Part shown: positions 9,402-18,014 of the stretch, piece after piece
Numbering within the stretch: the first letter of the stretch is position 1
Layout: every line of letters starts with the position of its first letter
Source: a bacterium
GTDB lineage: Bacteria > Bacillota_A > Clostridia > Lachnospirales > Lachnospiraceae
Assembly: GCA_004562915.1 (NCBI GenBank)
Contig: SFQZ01000004.1
Span: forward strand, 21,186-85,185
Direction: 5' to 3'
DNA length: 64,000 nucleotides
Position numbers and translations under genes: made by a program
Notes under the pieces: generated by a model
Database searches by the model: none
Told to the model about the DNA's origin: nothing
The model's input: the letters and a program-made list of their open reading frames with translations, nothing else

Positions 9402-9437
9402 AAAAAAGCAATTCCCATATTCGGAAATTGCTTTTTT
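9402..9437 (-). terminator. Intrinsic terminator of rpsU
   Basis: A stem AAAAAAGCAATT / AATTGCTTTTTT with a short G/C extension lies about 30 nt past the rpsU stop. It ends in a T-run on the minus strand and is nearly symmetric. Confidence 0.8.
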
Positions 9438-9466
9438 TATGGCATTACGCCCCACTTGCACAAAAA

Positions 9467-9643
9467 TTAATTATATTTACGTTTTCTTGCAGCTTCAGAT
9501 TTTTTCTTACGACGAACACTTGGTTTCTCGTAATGCTCTCTTTTGCGGATTTCCTGCTGAATGCCGGCTTTAGCACAGCTACGTTTAAATCTACGCAGAG
9601 CACTATCTAAAGTTTCGTTTTCTTTTACGATAACGTTTGACAT
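9467..9643 (-). CDS. rpsU: 30S ribosomal protein S21 (bS21)
   Basis: A 58-aa highly basic protein reading MSNVIVKENETLDSALRRFK at its N-terminus and ending in RKRKYN. It is the classic bS21 sequence, which sits on the 30S platform and helps select translation start sites. A strong promoter lies upstream. A hairpin in the leader abuts the GGAGGGAGG purine stretch, and an intrinsic terminator lies downstream, so it is its own transcription unit separate from alaS. Confidence 0.97.
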   Translation of the reverse strand: MSNVIVKENETLDSALRRFKRSCAKAGIQQEIRKREHYEKPSVRRKKKSEAARKRKYN

Positions 9644-9665
9644 AGTCTCACACCTAACCTCCCTC

Positions 9666-9693
9666 CAGTTGTAGATTGTGCAGAATACAACTG
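9666..9693 (-). promoter_or_regulatory. Hairpin in the rpsU leader next to the ribosome binding site
   Basis: An 8-bp perfect stem (CAGTTGTA / TACAACTG) with a 12-nt loop ends exactly at the GGAGGGAGG stretch of the rpsU leader. Position suggests control of ribosome access; I know of no named motif that matches it. Confidence 0.45.
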
Positions 9694-9720
9694 TTTGGGT
9701 ATTTTATTGCACTGATATTA

Positions 9721-9748
9721 ATTATATCAGATTTTTCTAATACGTCAA
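9721..9748 (-). promoter_or_regulatory. Predicted sigma-A promoter of rpsU
   Basis: TTGACG, a 16-bp spacer and a perfect TATAAT lie between alaS and rpsU on the minus strand, giving a leader of roughly 70 nt. Confidence 0.75.
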
Positions 9749-9789
9749 CAGATTTTTCTCAGATTTTGTAAATTTCTATAATCTGTTTT

Positions 9790-12429
9790 TTATGCCAACT
9801 GTTCTTCCACAAGCTCAGGGATCCTGGCAATTGCTTCCCCGATTTTTTCCGGTTTCTTCCCGCCGGCCTGTGCCATATTCGGACGACCGCCGCCGCCTCC
9901 GCCTACAATGGCTGCTGCTGCTTTGATCAGGTTACCTGCATGAGCACCCTTGTCCATAGCGCCCTGAGTAACCATAGCCAGAAGACTTACTTTACCATCT
10001 TTTGCGGATGCCAGAACAACGACACCTTCACCCAGTTTTTCTTTCAGCTGGTCTCCCAGATCTCTCAGCGCATTCATATCTACGTCAGTTACAGCAGATG
10101 CCAGGACTTTCACACCTTTCACTTCCACTACCTGATCCATAACATCACCAAGAGATTCCTGAGCCATCTTACTCTTCAGGGATTCATTCTCACTGTGCAG
10201 TTCTTTTACTTCTTTCTGCAGATGTGTGATCTTTTCCTGAATCTCAGCAGGAGAAGTTTTCAGCATTTTTGCGATATTGTTGAGATTGGTCTCCATTTCT
10301 TTATAGTACTCAAGAACGTTATTACCGGTAAGCGCTTCGATACGACGGACACCTGCTGCAACACCTGCTTCGGAAACAATCTTAAACAGTGTGATTGCAG
10401 AAGTATTTGCCACATGGGTACCACCACAAAGCTCGATTGAGAAGTCGCCCATGGATACCACACGTACCTCATCGCCGTATTTTTCACCGAACAATGCCAT
10501 AGCACCTGTCTTCTTCGCTTCTTCAGTTCCCATGATCTGTGTTTTTACTTCCAGACCTGCCTGAATCTCTTTATTCACCAGCTCTTCCACTTTGGCGATC
10601 TCTTCCGCTGTCATCGGCTGGAAATGAGCAAAGTCAAAACGAAGTCTGGTAGGTGTAACAAGAGAACCTTTCTGCTCTACATGGGAACCAAGAACTGTTT
10701 TCAGGGCTTTCTGAAGCAGATGGGTTGCACTGTGATTCTTACAGGTATCTGCACGGCCTGCCGTACAAACTTTCAGTGTCACAGCTTCACCTTTGGAGAT
10801 CATACCGGATTCCATCGTTCCTACATGACCGTATTTGCCGCCGCGGAGCTTTATGGTGTCTTCTACACGAAATACACCGTTTTCTGTAGAGATCACACCT
10901 TTATCACCTTCCTGACCACCCATAGTAGCATAGAATGGAGTATGTTCTACGAAAATCGTTCCGCTCTGGCCTTCCATCAGGGAATCAACGATTTCTGTTT
11001 CGGTTGTCATAACAGTTACTTTGGAAGTATCTTCCAGTTTATCATAACCTGTAAATTCTGTTGTTATGGAAGTGTCGATTTCATCATATACAGTAGCATC
11101 TGCTCCCATATAATTGGTCACTTCGCGAGCTGTACGGGCACGCTCTCTCTGAGCATCCATCTCTGCATGAAAGCCGTCTTCGTCGATCTGATATCCCTTT
11201 TCTTCCAGAATCTCTTTCGTCAGATCCATCGGGAATCCATAAGTATCATACAGTTTGAAAGCATCAGAACCACTCAGCGTATTCTTTCCTGCTGCTTTCA
11301 TATCTTCTTCCATATCGTTCAGGATTTTAAGACCCTGATCAATAGTTTTATTGAACTGATTCTCTTCGTTTGTCAGTACATTCAGGATAAAGTCTTTCTT
11401 TTCTTCCAGTTCCGGATAGCCGTCTTTGGAACCTTCGATTACCGTTGCACTCAATTTTGCAAGGAACTGTCCCTGGATACCAAGAAGACGTCCATGACGG
11501 GCTGCACGACGGATCAGACGGCGAAGAACATAGCCTCTTCCTTCATTTGTCGGCATAACACCATCGGAGATCAGGAACGTAGCGGAACGCATATGGTCTG
11601 TAATCAGACGGATGGATACATCCGCATCACAATCTGCACCGTAAGTCTTTCCTGCGATCTCGCAGACTTTATTTCTCAGAGCACAGATGGTATCCACATC
11701 AAAAATAGAATCCACATCCTGTACAACAACGGCCAGACGTTCCAGACCCATACCGGTATCGATATTCTTCTGTTTCAAAGTCTCATAATGACCTTCCCCA
11801 TCATTTTCAAACTGGGTAAATACGTTGTTCCAAACTTCGATATAACGGTCACAGTCGCAGCCTACGGTACATCCCGGTTTGCCGCAGCCATACTTTTCTC
11901 CTCTGTCATAGTAAATCTCGGAACATGGACCGCAGGGACCTGCACCGTGCTCCCAGAAGTTGTCTTCTTTACCAAAACGGAAGATACGCTCAGCCGGAAT
12001 ACCTACTTCTTTGTTCCAGATATCGAAAGCTTCATCATCTTCCATATATACAGATGGATAGAGACGGTCAGGATCCAGACCTACCACCTGTGTCAAAAAC
12101 TCCCATGACCATGTGATTGCTTCATGCTTGAAGTAATCACCAAAAGAAAAGTTTCCGAGCATCTCAAAAAAGGTACCATGGCGGGCAGTTTTACCTACAT
12201 TTTCAATATCACCGGTACGGATACACTTCTGGCAGGTAGCCACACGTGTTCTCGGCGGGATCTCTGCTCCTGTAAAATATGGTTTCAGCGGAGCCATACC
12301 TGCATTGATCAGCAGAAGACTCTTATCATTCTGCGGTACAAGCGAAAAACTGTTCATAACCAGATGTCCTTTGCTCTCGAAAAAGTCCAGAAACATCTGA
12401 CGAAGTTCATTTACTCCATACTTTTTCAC
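9790..12429 (-). CDS. alaS: Alanyl-tRNA synthetase
   Basis: Charges tRNA-Ala; 879 aa, matching the family length. The class II catalytic core covers roughly residues 1-450, with LLINAGMAPLKPYF and FFEMLGNFSFGDYFKHEA. The editing domain has HSATHLLQKAL and the zinc motif CGGTHV. The C-Ala domain ends with GGGGGGRPNMAQAGG. The GTG start is chosen because GAGGAGG lies at ideal spacing and the protein then begins MKKYGVNELRQMFL, as in other AlaRS. It lies 73 nt downstream of tyrS, with no convincing separate promoter or terminator in the gap. It is therefore probably co-transcribed from the tyrosine T-box leader. Confidence 0.97.
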   Translation of the reverse strand: MKKYGVNELRQMFLDFFESKGHLVMNSFSLVPQNDKSLLLINAGMAPLKPYFTGAEIPPRTRVATCQKCIRTGDIENVGKTARHGTFFEMLGNFSFGDYFKHEAITWSWEFLTQVVGLDPDRLYPSVYMEDDEAFDIWNKEVGIPAERIFRFGKEDNFWEHGAGPCGPCSEIYYDRGEKYGCGKPGCTVGCDCDRYIEVWNNVFTQFENDGEGHYETLKQKNIDTGMGLERLAVVVQDVDSIFDVDTICALRNKVCEIAGKTYGADCDADVSIRLITDHMRSATFLISDGVMPTNEGRGYVLRRLIRRAARHGRLLGIQGQFLAKLSATVIEGSKDGYPELEEKKDFILNVLTNEENQFNKTIDQGLKILNDMEEDMKAAGKNTLSGSDAFKLYDTYGFPMDLTKEILEEKGYQIDEDGFHAEMDAQRERARTAREVTNYMGADATVYDEIDTSITTEFTGYDKLEDTSKVTVMTTETEIVDSLMEGQSGTIFVEHTPFYATMGGQEGDKGVISTENGVFRVEDTIKLRGGKYGHVGTMESGMISKGEAVTLKVCTAGRADTCKNHSATHLLQKALKTVLGSHVEQKGSLVTPTRLRFDFAHFQPMTAEEIAKVEELVNKEIQAGLEVKTQIMGTEEAKKTGAMALFGEKYGDEVRVVSMGDFSIELCGGTHVANTSAITLFKIVSEAGVAAGVRRIEALTGNNVLEYYKEMETNLNNIAKMLKTSPAEIQEKITHLQKEVKELHSENESLKSKMAQESLGDVMDQVVEVKGVKVLASAVTDVDMNALRDLGDQLKEKLGEGVVVLASAKDGKVSLLAMVTQGAMDKGAHAGNLIKAAAAIVGGGGGGRPNMAQAGGKKPEKIGEAIARIPELVEEQLA

Positions 12430-12502
12430 TGTTTGTTCCTCCTCATAGTCAAAATTCATCAAACTAAATTTCATTCTATCACACTTATTCAGGTGGTGCA
12501 AT

Positions 12503-13726
12503 TTATAATACGCAAATCTTTTTGAATTTTTTCTTTCCGCGTTTCAGTACCATTCCATCTGCCGGAATATCTTCTTTGACTACAGTATAACGGATATCCG
12601 TGATTTTCTCCCCGTCGATAGATACTCCGCCCTGTTCAATGGCACGGCGTCCTTCTGAACGGGAAGCTACCAGTTCTGCTTTGCAGAGCATGGAGATCAG
12701 GTCGATGGAACCATCTTTAAAATCCTCATCGGACAGTTCTGTGGTAGGCATGTTTTCTGCGCTTCCTGCAGAAAATAATGCTCTTGCGCCTTCCTGTGCT
12801 TTTTTTGCCTCTTCTTCTCCATGTACCAGAGAAGTCAGTTCATAGGCAAGAATTTCTTTTGCCTGATTCAGCTGGCTGCCTTCCCATTTGTCCATCTCAT
12901 CGATCTGCTCCAGTGGAAGGAAAGTAAGCATACGGATACATTTCAGTACATCTGCATCAGCCACATTTCTCCAGTACTGGTAGAAATCAAAAGGAGAGGT
13001 CTTATTCGGATCCAGCCACACTGCACCAGACTGTGTTTTACCCATCTTCTTTCCTTCAGAGTTCAGAAGGAGAGTGATCGTCATCGCACAAGCGTTTTTA
13101 CCAAGTTTTCTGCGGATCAGTTCTGTACCGCCCAGCATGTTGCTCCACTGGTCATCACCACCGAACTGCATGTTGCAGCCGTATTTCTGGTACAGCATGT
13201 AGAAGTCAAAGCTCTGCATGATCATGTAATTGAATTCCAGGAAGCTCAGACCTTTCTCCATACGCTGTTTGTAGCATTCCGCAGTCAGCATACGATTGAC
13301 TGAGAAATGCGGCCCGATGTCACGCAAGAACTCGATGTAGTTCAATCCCATCAGCCAGTCTGCATTGTTTACCATCAGTGCTTTTCCGTCAGAGAAATCA
13401 ATAAAACGTTCCATCTGTTTTTTGAAGCAGTCACAGTTATGCTGAATGGTCTCCTGTGTCATCATCTGACGCATATCACTTCTTCCGGAAGGATCTCCAA
13501 CCATGGCGGTACCTCCTCCGATCAGAGCGATCGGTTTGTTGCCTGCCATCTGAAGACGTTTCATCAGACACAGTGCCATAAAATGTCCGACATGAAGACT
13601 GTCTGCTGTCGGGTCAAAACCGATATAAAATGTTGCTTTTCCATTGTTGATCAGATCTTTAATTTCTTCTTCATCGGTTACCTGGGCAATCAGACCACGG
13701 GCAACCAGTTCGTCATAAATCTGCAT
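12503..13726 (-). CDS. tyrS: Tyrosyl-tRNA synthetase (TyrS type)
   Basis: Charges tRNA-Tyr; 407 aa. The class I Rossmann fold carries HVGH (in DSLHVGHFMALC, about residues 45-48) and a KMSKS-loop variant, KKMGKTQSG, as is usual for bacterial TyrS. The C-terminal S4-like RNA-binding domain contains SRSEGRRAIEQGGVSIDGEK. An antitermination T-box leader with a UAC specifier precedes it, fitting regulation by uncharged tRNA-Tyr. alaS follows in the same direction. Confidence 0.97.
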   Translation of the reverse strand: MQIYDELVARGLIAQVTDEEEIKDLINNGKATFYIGFDPTADSLHVGHFMALCLMKRLQMAGNKPIALIGGGTAMVGDPSGRSDMRQMMTQETIQHNCDCFKKQMERFIDFSDGKALMVNNADWLMGLNYIEFLRDIGPHFSVNRMLTAECYKQRMEKGLSFLEFNYMIMQSFDFYMLYQKYGCNMQFGGDDQWSNMLGGTELIRRKLGKNACAMTITLLLNSEGKKMGKTQSGAVWLDPNKTSPFDFYQYWRNVADADVLKCIRMLTFLPLEQIDEMDKWEGSQLNQAKEILAYELTSLVHGEEEAKKAQEGARALFSAGSAENMPTTELSDEDFKDGSIDLISMLCKAELVASRSEGRRAIEQGGVSIDGEKITDIRYTVVKEDIPADGMVLKRGKKKFKKICVL

Positions 13727-13767
13727 AATCGTTGTTCTCCTTTTCTGTCATTTGTTATGATGTAGAT

Positions 13768-14086
13768 ATAAAAAAAGAACCCATATTTCATCCCTTTTAG
13801 GACGAGATACGGATCCCGTGTTACCACCTAATTTCACAAGAAACTCACATTTCCTGCCTCAGTAAGTACAGCTTTCGCAATACTTTGACCTGGATAACGG
13901 TGGTCATACCGTCACAGCCTACTATACCGGATCGATATGTCTTTGAACTCAATTCCTGCAGTTCGGTGTGCTGCTCCAAGAGGTATTCGCAGAAAGTTCG
14001 ACGGGGGCCTCTCACCATCCGGCTCCTCTCTGTCCGTGTTCCTTACTGTTACTTGTTCTTTTCAACGCTTTAAATTCTTCAAATAC
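13768..14086 (-). ncRNA. T-box riboswitch leader (tyrosine specifier) of tyrS-alaS
   Basis: On the minus strand the leader shows the conserved AACAAGUAACAGUAAGGAA segment of stem I. A specifier loop reading GAAUACC has UAC (Tyr) at 13985-13983. The T-box sequence AGGUGGUAACACGGGAUCC lies at 13831-13811 (NCCA-binding bulge). It ends in a terminator hairpin (CUCGUCC / GGGAUGA) followed by a U-run at about 13776-13770, roughly 45 nt before the tyrS start. The established mechanism is antitermination when uncharged tRNA pairs with the specifier and T-box. The specifier matches the downstream gene. Confidence 0.95.
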
Positions 14087-14092
14087 ATATCG

Positions 14093-14121
14093 AGTATACA
14101 AACTTAATTTTTTTTTGTCAA
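14093..14121 (-). promoter_or_regulatory. Sigma-A promoter of the tyrS T-box transcript
   Basis: Perfect TTGACA, a 17-bp spacer and TATACT lie just upstream of the T-box stem I and immediately after the stop of the upstream membrane-protein gene. Confidence 0.88.
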
Positions 14122-14163
14122 GGGTATCTGAAAATCTTTTCCAAAATGCGATTGATTCAAACA

Positions 14164-14820
14164 CTACGCATGCATCATCGGAATATTTTTATGTTTCATA
14201 AAGGTACCTGCCAGTATCGGCTCGGATATTTTTTCACGGCAAATCTGAATAAATGGTCCCATGCAGAATGCGATCAGGATTGTTCCGATTCCCAGATCGC
14301 CACCCAGGAAAAATCCGATTCCCACGCAAATCAGATCTGTTGCAATGCGGCAGAATTTGAATGGTACAGGTGTTTTTGCATCCAGTGTAAGTGCCTGTGC
14401 ATCATAAGGAGAAACTCCCAGGTTTGCTGTATAGTACAGTGCAGAAGAGATAGAGATCAAAGCCAGACCCAACACCATAAGGAAAACTCTCATAGCCATT
14501 CCCGGGTTGCCCACCAGATGACGAATCACTACAGTTGCTGTATCAACAATCGTACCTGTACATGTAAGACTGATGATCGTTGCCAGACCAAGAAGTGATC
14601 TCTTCATTTTCCATGCAATCAGCGTCAGGATCGCACAGGATGTCAGGAACACTACCTGATAAGAAAAACCGGTGGATTTGCAGATTCCGAACATCAATAC
14701 ACTGAAGGGATCCACACCGAAACCGGATAATTTATTACAAGCCACAGAAATAGAAGTTATAACAATACCTATAATTGCCATTGCGATTCTTTTTGCCATA
14801 ATCTTAGATTCTGTATTCAT
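14164..14820 (-). CDS. YczE/YyaS-family multi-spanning membrane protein
   Basis: A 218-aa protein with about five hydrophobic helices and the family-like motifs GFGVDPFSVLMFGI (about residue 33) and TANLGVSPYDAQAL (about 130). These are the repeated NLGxxPxD elements seen in the YczE group of membrane proteins of unknown or surfactin-related function. The ATG has an AAAGGAGC ribosome binding site; the longer reading frame upstream has none. It starts divergently from a 5'-truncated AraC gene whose remaining sequence begins just inside this gene's upstream region. Family assignment is by pattern recognition; substrate and function are unknown. Confidence 0.68.
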   Translation of the reverse strand: MNTESKIMAKRIAMAIIGIVITSISVACNKLSGFGVDPFSVLMFGICKSTGFSYQVVFLTSCAILTLIAWKMKRSLLGLATIISLTCTGTIVDTATVVIRHLVGNPGMAMRVFLMVLGLALISISSALYYTANLGVSPYDAQALTLDAKTPVPFKFCRIATDLICVGIGFFLGGDLGIGTILIAFCMGPFIQICREKISEPILAGTFMKHKNIPMMHA

Positions 14821-14837
14821 GATTTTTGCTCCTTTAA

Positions 14838-15656
14838 TTATCCAGTGAAAACGAGCAGCACTGCATTCCCTGCCACTGGCATCCGGAAGTGGAAATTCTT
14901 CTCGTAACGAAAGGCTCTCTCCACTCTCAGGTGAATCTGAAAGAGTATGAGATTTTACCGGGAGAAGCAATTTTTGTCAATGCATACCAGCTTCATGCGG
15001 GATATCCTACCAGCGCCGGCGACACCCGCCTTCATTCCTTTATTTTTGATCCCAGCTTTCTTTATGGCAAGGAAAGCAGTCTGATCTATCAAAAATATGT
15101 ACGTCCCCTTCTGGAAAATTCTGCATTTCCTGCCTGTCATCTGCGGCCGACAGATGACGACCAGACTCAGTTTTTAATAATGATCAATCAGTGCTATTAT
15201 CTCCAAAAAAATAAGCCCGCCAACTGGGAGCTTGAACTGCTCTCCCTGATGACAGGCTGCTGGGTAAAACTGTGGAATCTGAACTGCCGGGAAACCTTAC
15301 AGGTTCCCGTAAGCCGTAAAGCTTCCAGAGACCAACTGAATATTCGTGCTTTTCTTGATTTTGTTCATGAACATTATGCGGAAAAACTTTCTTTAAATGA
15401 TCTGGCAGAAGCCGCTGCCTTAAGTCCCGGAGAATGCGGCCGTCTGTGCAACCGGGTACTTCATCAGACACCTATGAATTATCTGCTGTCCTACCGGGTC
15501 GAACAGAGTATCCCGGATCTTTTAAAGCAGGAGCTTTCCATTACAGAGATTGCATTGAAAGTCGGATTTTCCGGCTCCAGTTATTATGCAGAAGTATTTC
15601 GCAAAATGAAAGGGGTATCTCCACGGGAATTCAGAAACCATATACTGAAGTTTTAA
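14838..15656 (+). pseudogene. AraC-family regulator lacking its N-terminus and a proper start
   Basis: The frame encodes the C-terminal two thirds of an AraC-type sensor plus an intact AraC helix-turn-helix (LNDLAEAAALSPGECGRLCN and ITEIALKVGFSGSSYYAEVF). The only usable start, GTG at 14889, falls inside the cupin signature. Coding homology (HWHPEVEILLVTKG) runs upstream of it back to a stop codon at 14835-14837, with no ATG, GTG or TTG and no ribosome binding site. Family members have roughly 25-40 more residues before HWH. The gene looks eroded where the divergent yczE-like gene begins. Use of a non-standard start is the alternative. Its end overlaps the convergent RNase H gene by 4 nt. Confidence 0.65.
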
Positions 15657-16267
15657 GCTTTTAATGCTTCTTTTGCCAGCTTATCAGCCTCTTCATTATA
15701 GTAATCCCCTGAATGAGCTTTGACTTTCCCGAAACTGATTTTTATATGGTTTTGCTGCCGCTGCATGTATTCCGCATATTTTTGCGTCAATGTGTTCTTG
15801 GCTTTCCACGCCCCTGTAACCCACTTTTCGATTCCTTCATAATCGTATCGTAGTTCCAGGTTATCGTATCCATTAGTAATTGCCCACCTGACCGCAGTCA
15901 TTGCCCCAAGCATCTCACCGGCTACATTTCGAATTGCTAATGATTCCGGATTATCACCATTTCCGGACTCTTTAATAATATCTCCATCCGGTGTCAGAAT
16001 CACACATCCAAAGGCATATTTTCCGATTGCTGCATCAAAACTTCCGTCTACATAAGCAATCAATCTATGCTCTTCCTTATTCAAAACTTCTTTGTTTTCC
16101 ACTTTTAAATTTTTATATCCCAAATACTTTTTTGCTTCATCTTCCGTCAAAAAGCTTTTATATTCGGCTCCAGGATATCCGGTAACTGCTGCTTCACATT
16201 CACTCCACGAATAGAATAGTCCCGTGGTCTTCCCTTTCCTGACAGCATATACTTTCTTTTTTGCCAT
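15653..16267 (-). CDS. rnhA: Ribonuclease H with N-terminal viroplasmin-like domain
   Basis: A 204-aa protein with an N-terminal viroplasmin / RNase H1 hybrid-binding domain (about residues 1-55; VYAVRKGKTTGLFYSWSECE...GYPGAEYKSF). It is joined to an RNase HI domain. Acidic catalytic residues appear in AYVDGSFD, NVAGEMLGAM and ELRYDYEGIEKW, with the final Asp in YYNEEADKLAKEA. It degrades RNA in RNA:DNA hybrids in the cytoplasm. It lies 12 nt after the MutS-like gene, probably in one transcript. Confidence 0.9.
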   Translation of the reverse strand: MAKKKVYAVRKGKTTGLFYSWSECEAAVTGYPGAEYKSFLTEDEAKKYLGYKNLKVENKEVLNKEEHRLIAYVDGSFDAAIGKYAFGCVILTPDGDIIKESGNGDNPESLAIRNVAGEMLGAMTAVRWAITNGYDNLELRYDYEGIEKWVTGAWKAKNTLTQKYAEYMQRQQNHIKISFGKVKAHSGDYYNEEADKLAKEALKA

Positions 16268-16279
16268 ATGATCTCCGTT

Positions 16280-17974
16280 CTATTTCCACACACCCGTCTC
16301 TTCAAATCGTCTTGCAGACTCCTGGGCATCTTTTATAATCTGAGGATCATAACCGATGATCTCCAGCAGTTTGATGGCATTTCTCGTGGTAGCACGGCCA
16401 TTTTTCAGCTGATAGTTAAAGAATACATCGTGCTCCCTGATCTCTTCTTCAAAATGATAATTCTGGTAACAATTTTCCAGAATATAAGATAATTCAATAT
16501 CATGTGTTGCAGCCAGCGGAAGTACATGCGGCATTGCCAGAGATCTGAGGATCTGAGAAGAGGCGGCAATACGTTCAATCGTATTGGTTCCTCTGAGAAC
16601 TTCATCTACAATACACAAAATCGGTTTCCCTTTTGAGCATTCTTTCAAAATTCTCTGCAGGGACTTAATTTCCACCATATAGTAGCTTTCGCCGCCTTCC
16701 AGATCATCCCGCAGAGCCATGGACGTCATCACCTTGAAATAATCCGCACAATAAGCATGAGCTGTACAGGTAAAAACTGTCTGTGCCAAAATTGCATCGA
16801 GTGCTATCGTTTTAAGGAACGTAGACTTTCCGGATGCGTTGGAACCGGTGATCAGCACACCTTTATCGATATTTATACTGTTAGCCACCGGATTGGGAAT
16901 CATGGGATGGTACATATCCTGAACCTGCAGCGTAACCTGAGTATTGTAATTCTCCCGCGAAATCAGCCGAGGCTGACACCAGAACGGCAGGAATTCACGA
17001 AACGACGCAATGGCTATCATTGCATCCAGCTCTCCCATAGCTTCAAACATATCTTCAATCTCTTCTTCATGGCCATCCACATGTTTCAGCATAGAATAGA
17101 ATTTGATAAAATCCACCATGAAAATGATTTTAAGATAGGAAATTACAAAGGCTTCCAGTCCGTCCTGAACAGAATTCACCGATGCTACCAGAAATGCACC
17201 TTTCCGAAAGCTTTTCATAGATTTATTTCCCACTCGAATCCTGTCAAGATAAGTCTGAATCTGCGGATTATCAATCTTCTCAAATCCGTCTGCCGCCTTG
17301 AGCATTCTCAGGATACAGATCAAACAGTTTAAGTATGGCTCCATTTTTTTCGAATTTCGCATATGAATGACGCCGTTTACGCACATCACTACCATAAATG
17401 CGGTCACTCCCACCAGTGGATTGATAAAAATCGCACCTATAGAAAGCAGGGAAAGAACCGCCAGAAGAATATATTTACCGCTCCCTGCCCTCTCCACATC
17501 TTTCAGTGCATAAATATAATCAGACAGAGAAAGGGCTGATATTTTCCTGACTTCTTTCACCTGGCTCTGTACCCGGACCCGTTCTTCCTCATGTGTACGA
17601 AAATATTCAATCAGCCGGTCTCTTTCTTCCAGCACATCTGCATCAAATTCCGGAATTCTCAATATCCGGTAAAGCACATCCTCACCACAGGACGACACCG
17701 TCGTGTTCATAACCATAAAAATCTGATCCATATTCAGATCATTCCAGGTAATATCATCCACCATGAATCTGCCATTCTGATGCTTTCTTGCATAATGAGA
17801 AATACTGTCCAGTTCTTCTGTCGTATACTCTCTGTCTGCCACGGATCCCCACATGCGTCGAAGCTTTGCCAGGAACCATCTTCTCTGTTTTCTCTTGTCT
17901 CTGATCATAACTACAGCAGCGATAATAAAAATCGCTGCTATAGTCAACAGCATGATAATGCTTTCTTCTGTCAT
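16280..17974 (-). CDS. Membrane-anchored MutS-like ATPase (MutS domain V family)
   Basis: A 564-aa protein with an N-terminal transmembrane helix (MTEESIIMLLTIAAIFIIAA) and a second hydrophobic pair (about residues 190-225). The MutS core/lever region and ATPase domain follow: Walker A GSNASGKST, Walker B ILCIVDEVLRGTN and the signature AATHDIELS. It lacks the MutS1 mismatch-recognition domain and the MutS2 Smr nuclease. This architecture is familiar from Firmicutes but its function is not established. The start is chosen for AGGAGAG at good spacing. It sits between hemL and rnhA on the minus strand; the hemL stop is 41 nt upstream. Confidence 0.78.
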   Translation of the reverse strand: MTEESIIMLLTIAAIFIIAAVVMIRDKRKQRRWFLAKLRRMWGSVADREYTTEELDSISHYARKHQNGRFMVDDITWNDLNMDQIFMVMNTTVSSCGEDVLYRILRIPEFDADVLEERDRLIEYFRTHEEERVRVQSQVKEVRKISALSLSDYIYALKDVERAGSGKYILLAVLSLLSIGAIFINPLVGVTAFMVVMCVNGVIHMRNSKKMEPYLNCLICILRMLKAADGFEKIDNPQIQTYLDRIRVGNKSMKSFRKGAFLVASVNSVQDGLEAFVISYLKIIFMVDFIKFYSMLKHVDGHEEEIEDMFEAMGELDAMIAIASFREFLPFWCQPRLISRENYNTQVTLQVQDMYHPMIPNPVANSINIDKGVLITGSNASGKSTFLKTIALDAILAQTVFTCTAHAYCADYFKVMTSMALRDDLEGGESYYMVEIKSLQRILKECSKGKPILCIVDEVLRGTNTIERIAASSQILRSLAMPHVLPLAATHDIELSYILENCYQNYHFEEEIREHDVFFNYQLKNGRATTRNAIKLLEIIGYDPQIIKDAQESARRFEETGVWK

Positions 17975-18014
17975 ACACTCTCCTGTGCTATCTTTTGATG
18001 ATTTTCCAAAATGA

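Noticed and set aside
10624..12108. 494-codon plus-strand frame inside alaS
   Set aside because: Cysteine- and phenylalanine-rich translation without domain features, fully antisense to a canonical AlaRS gene.
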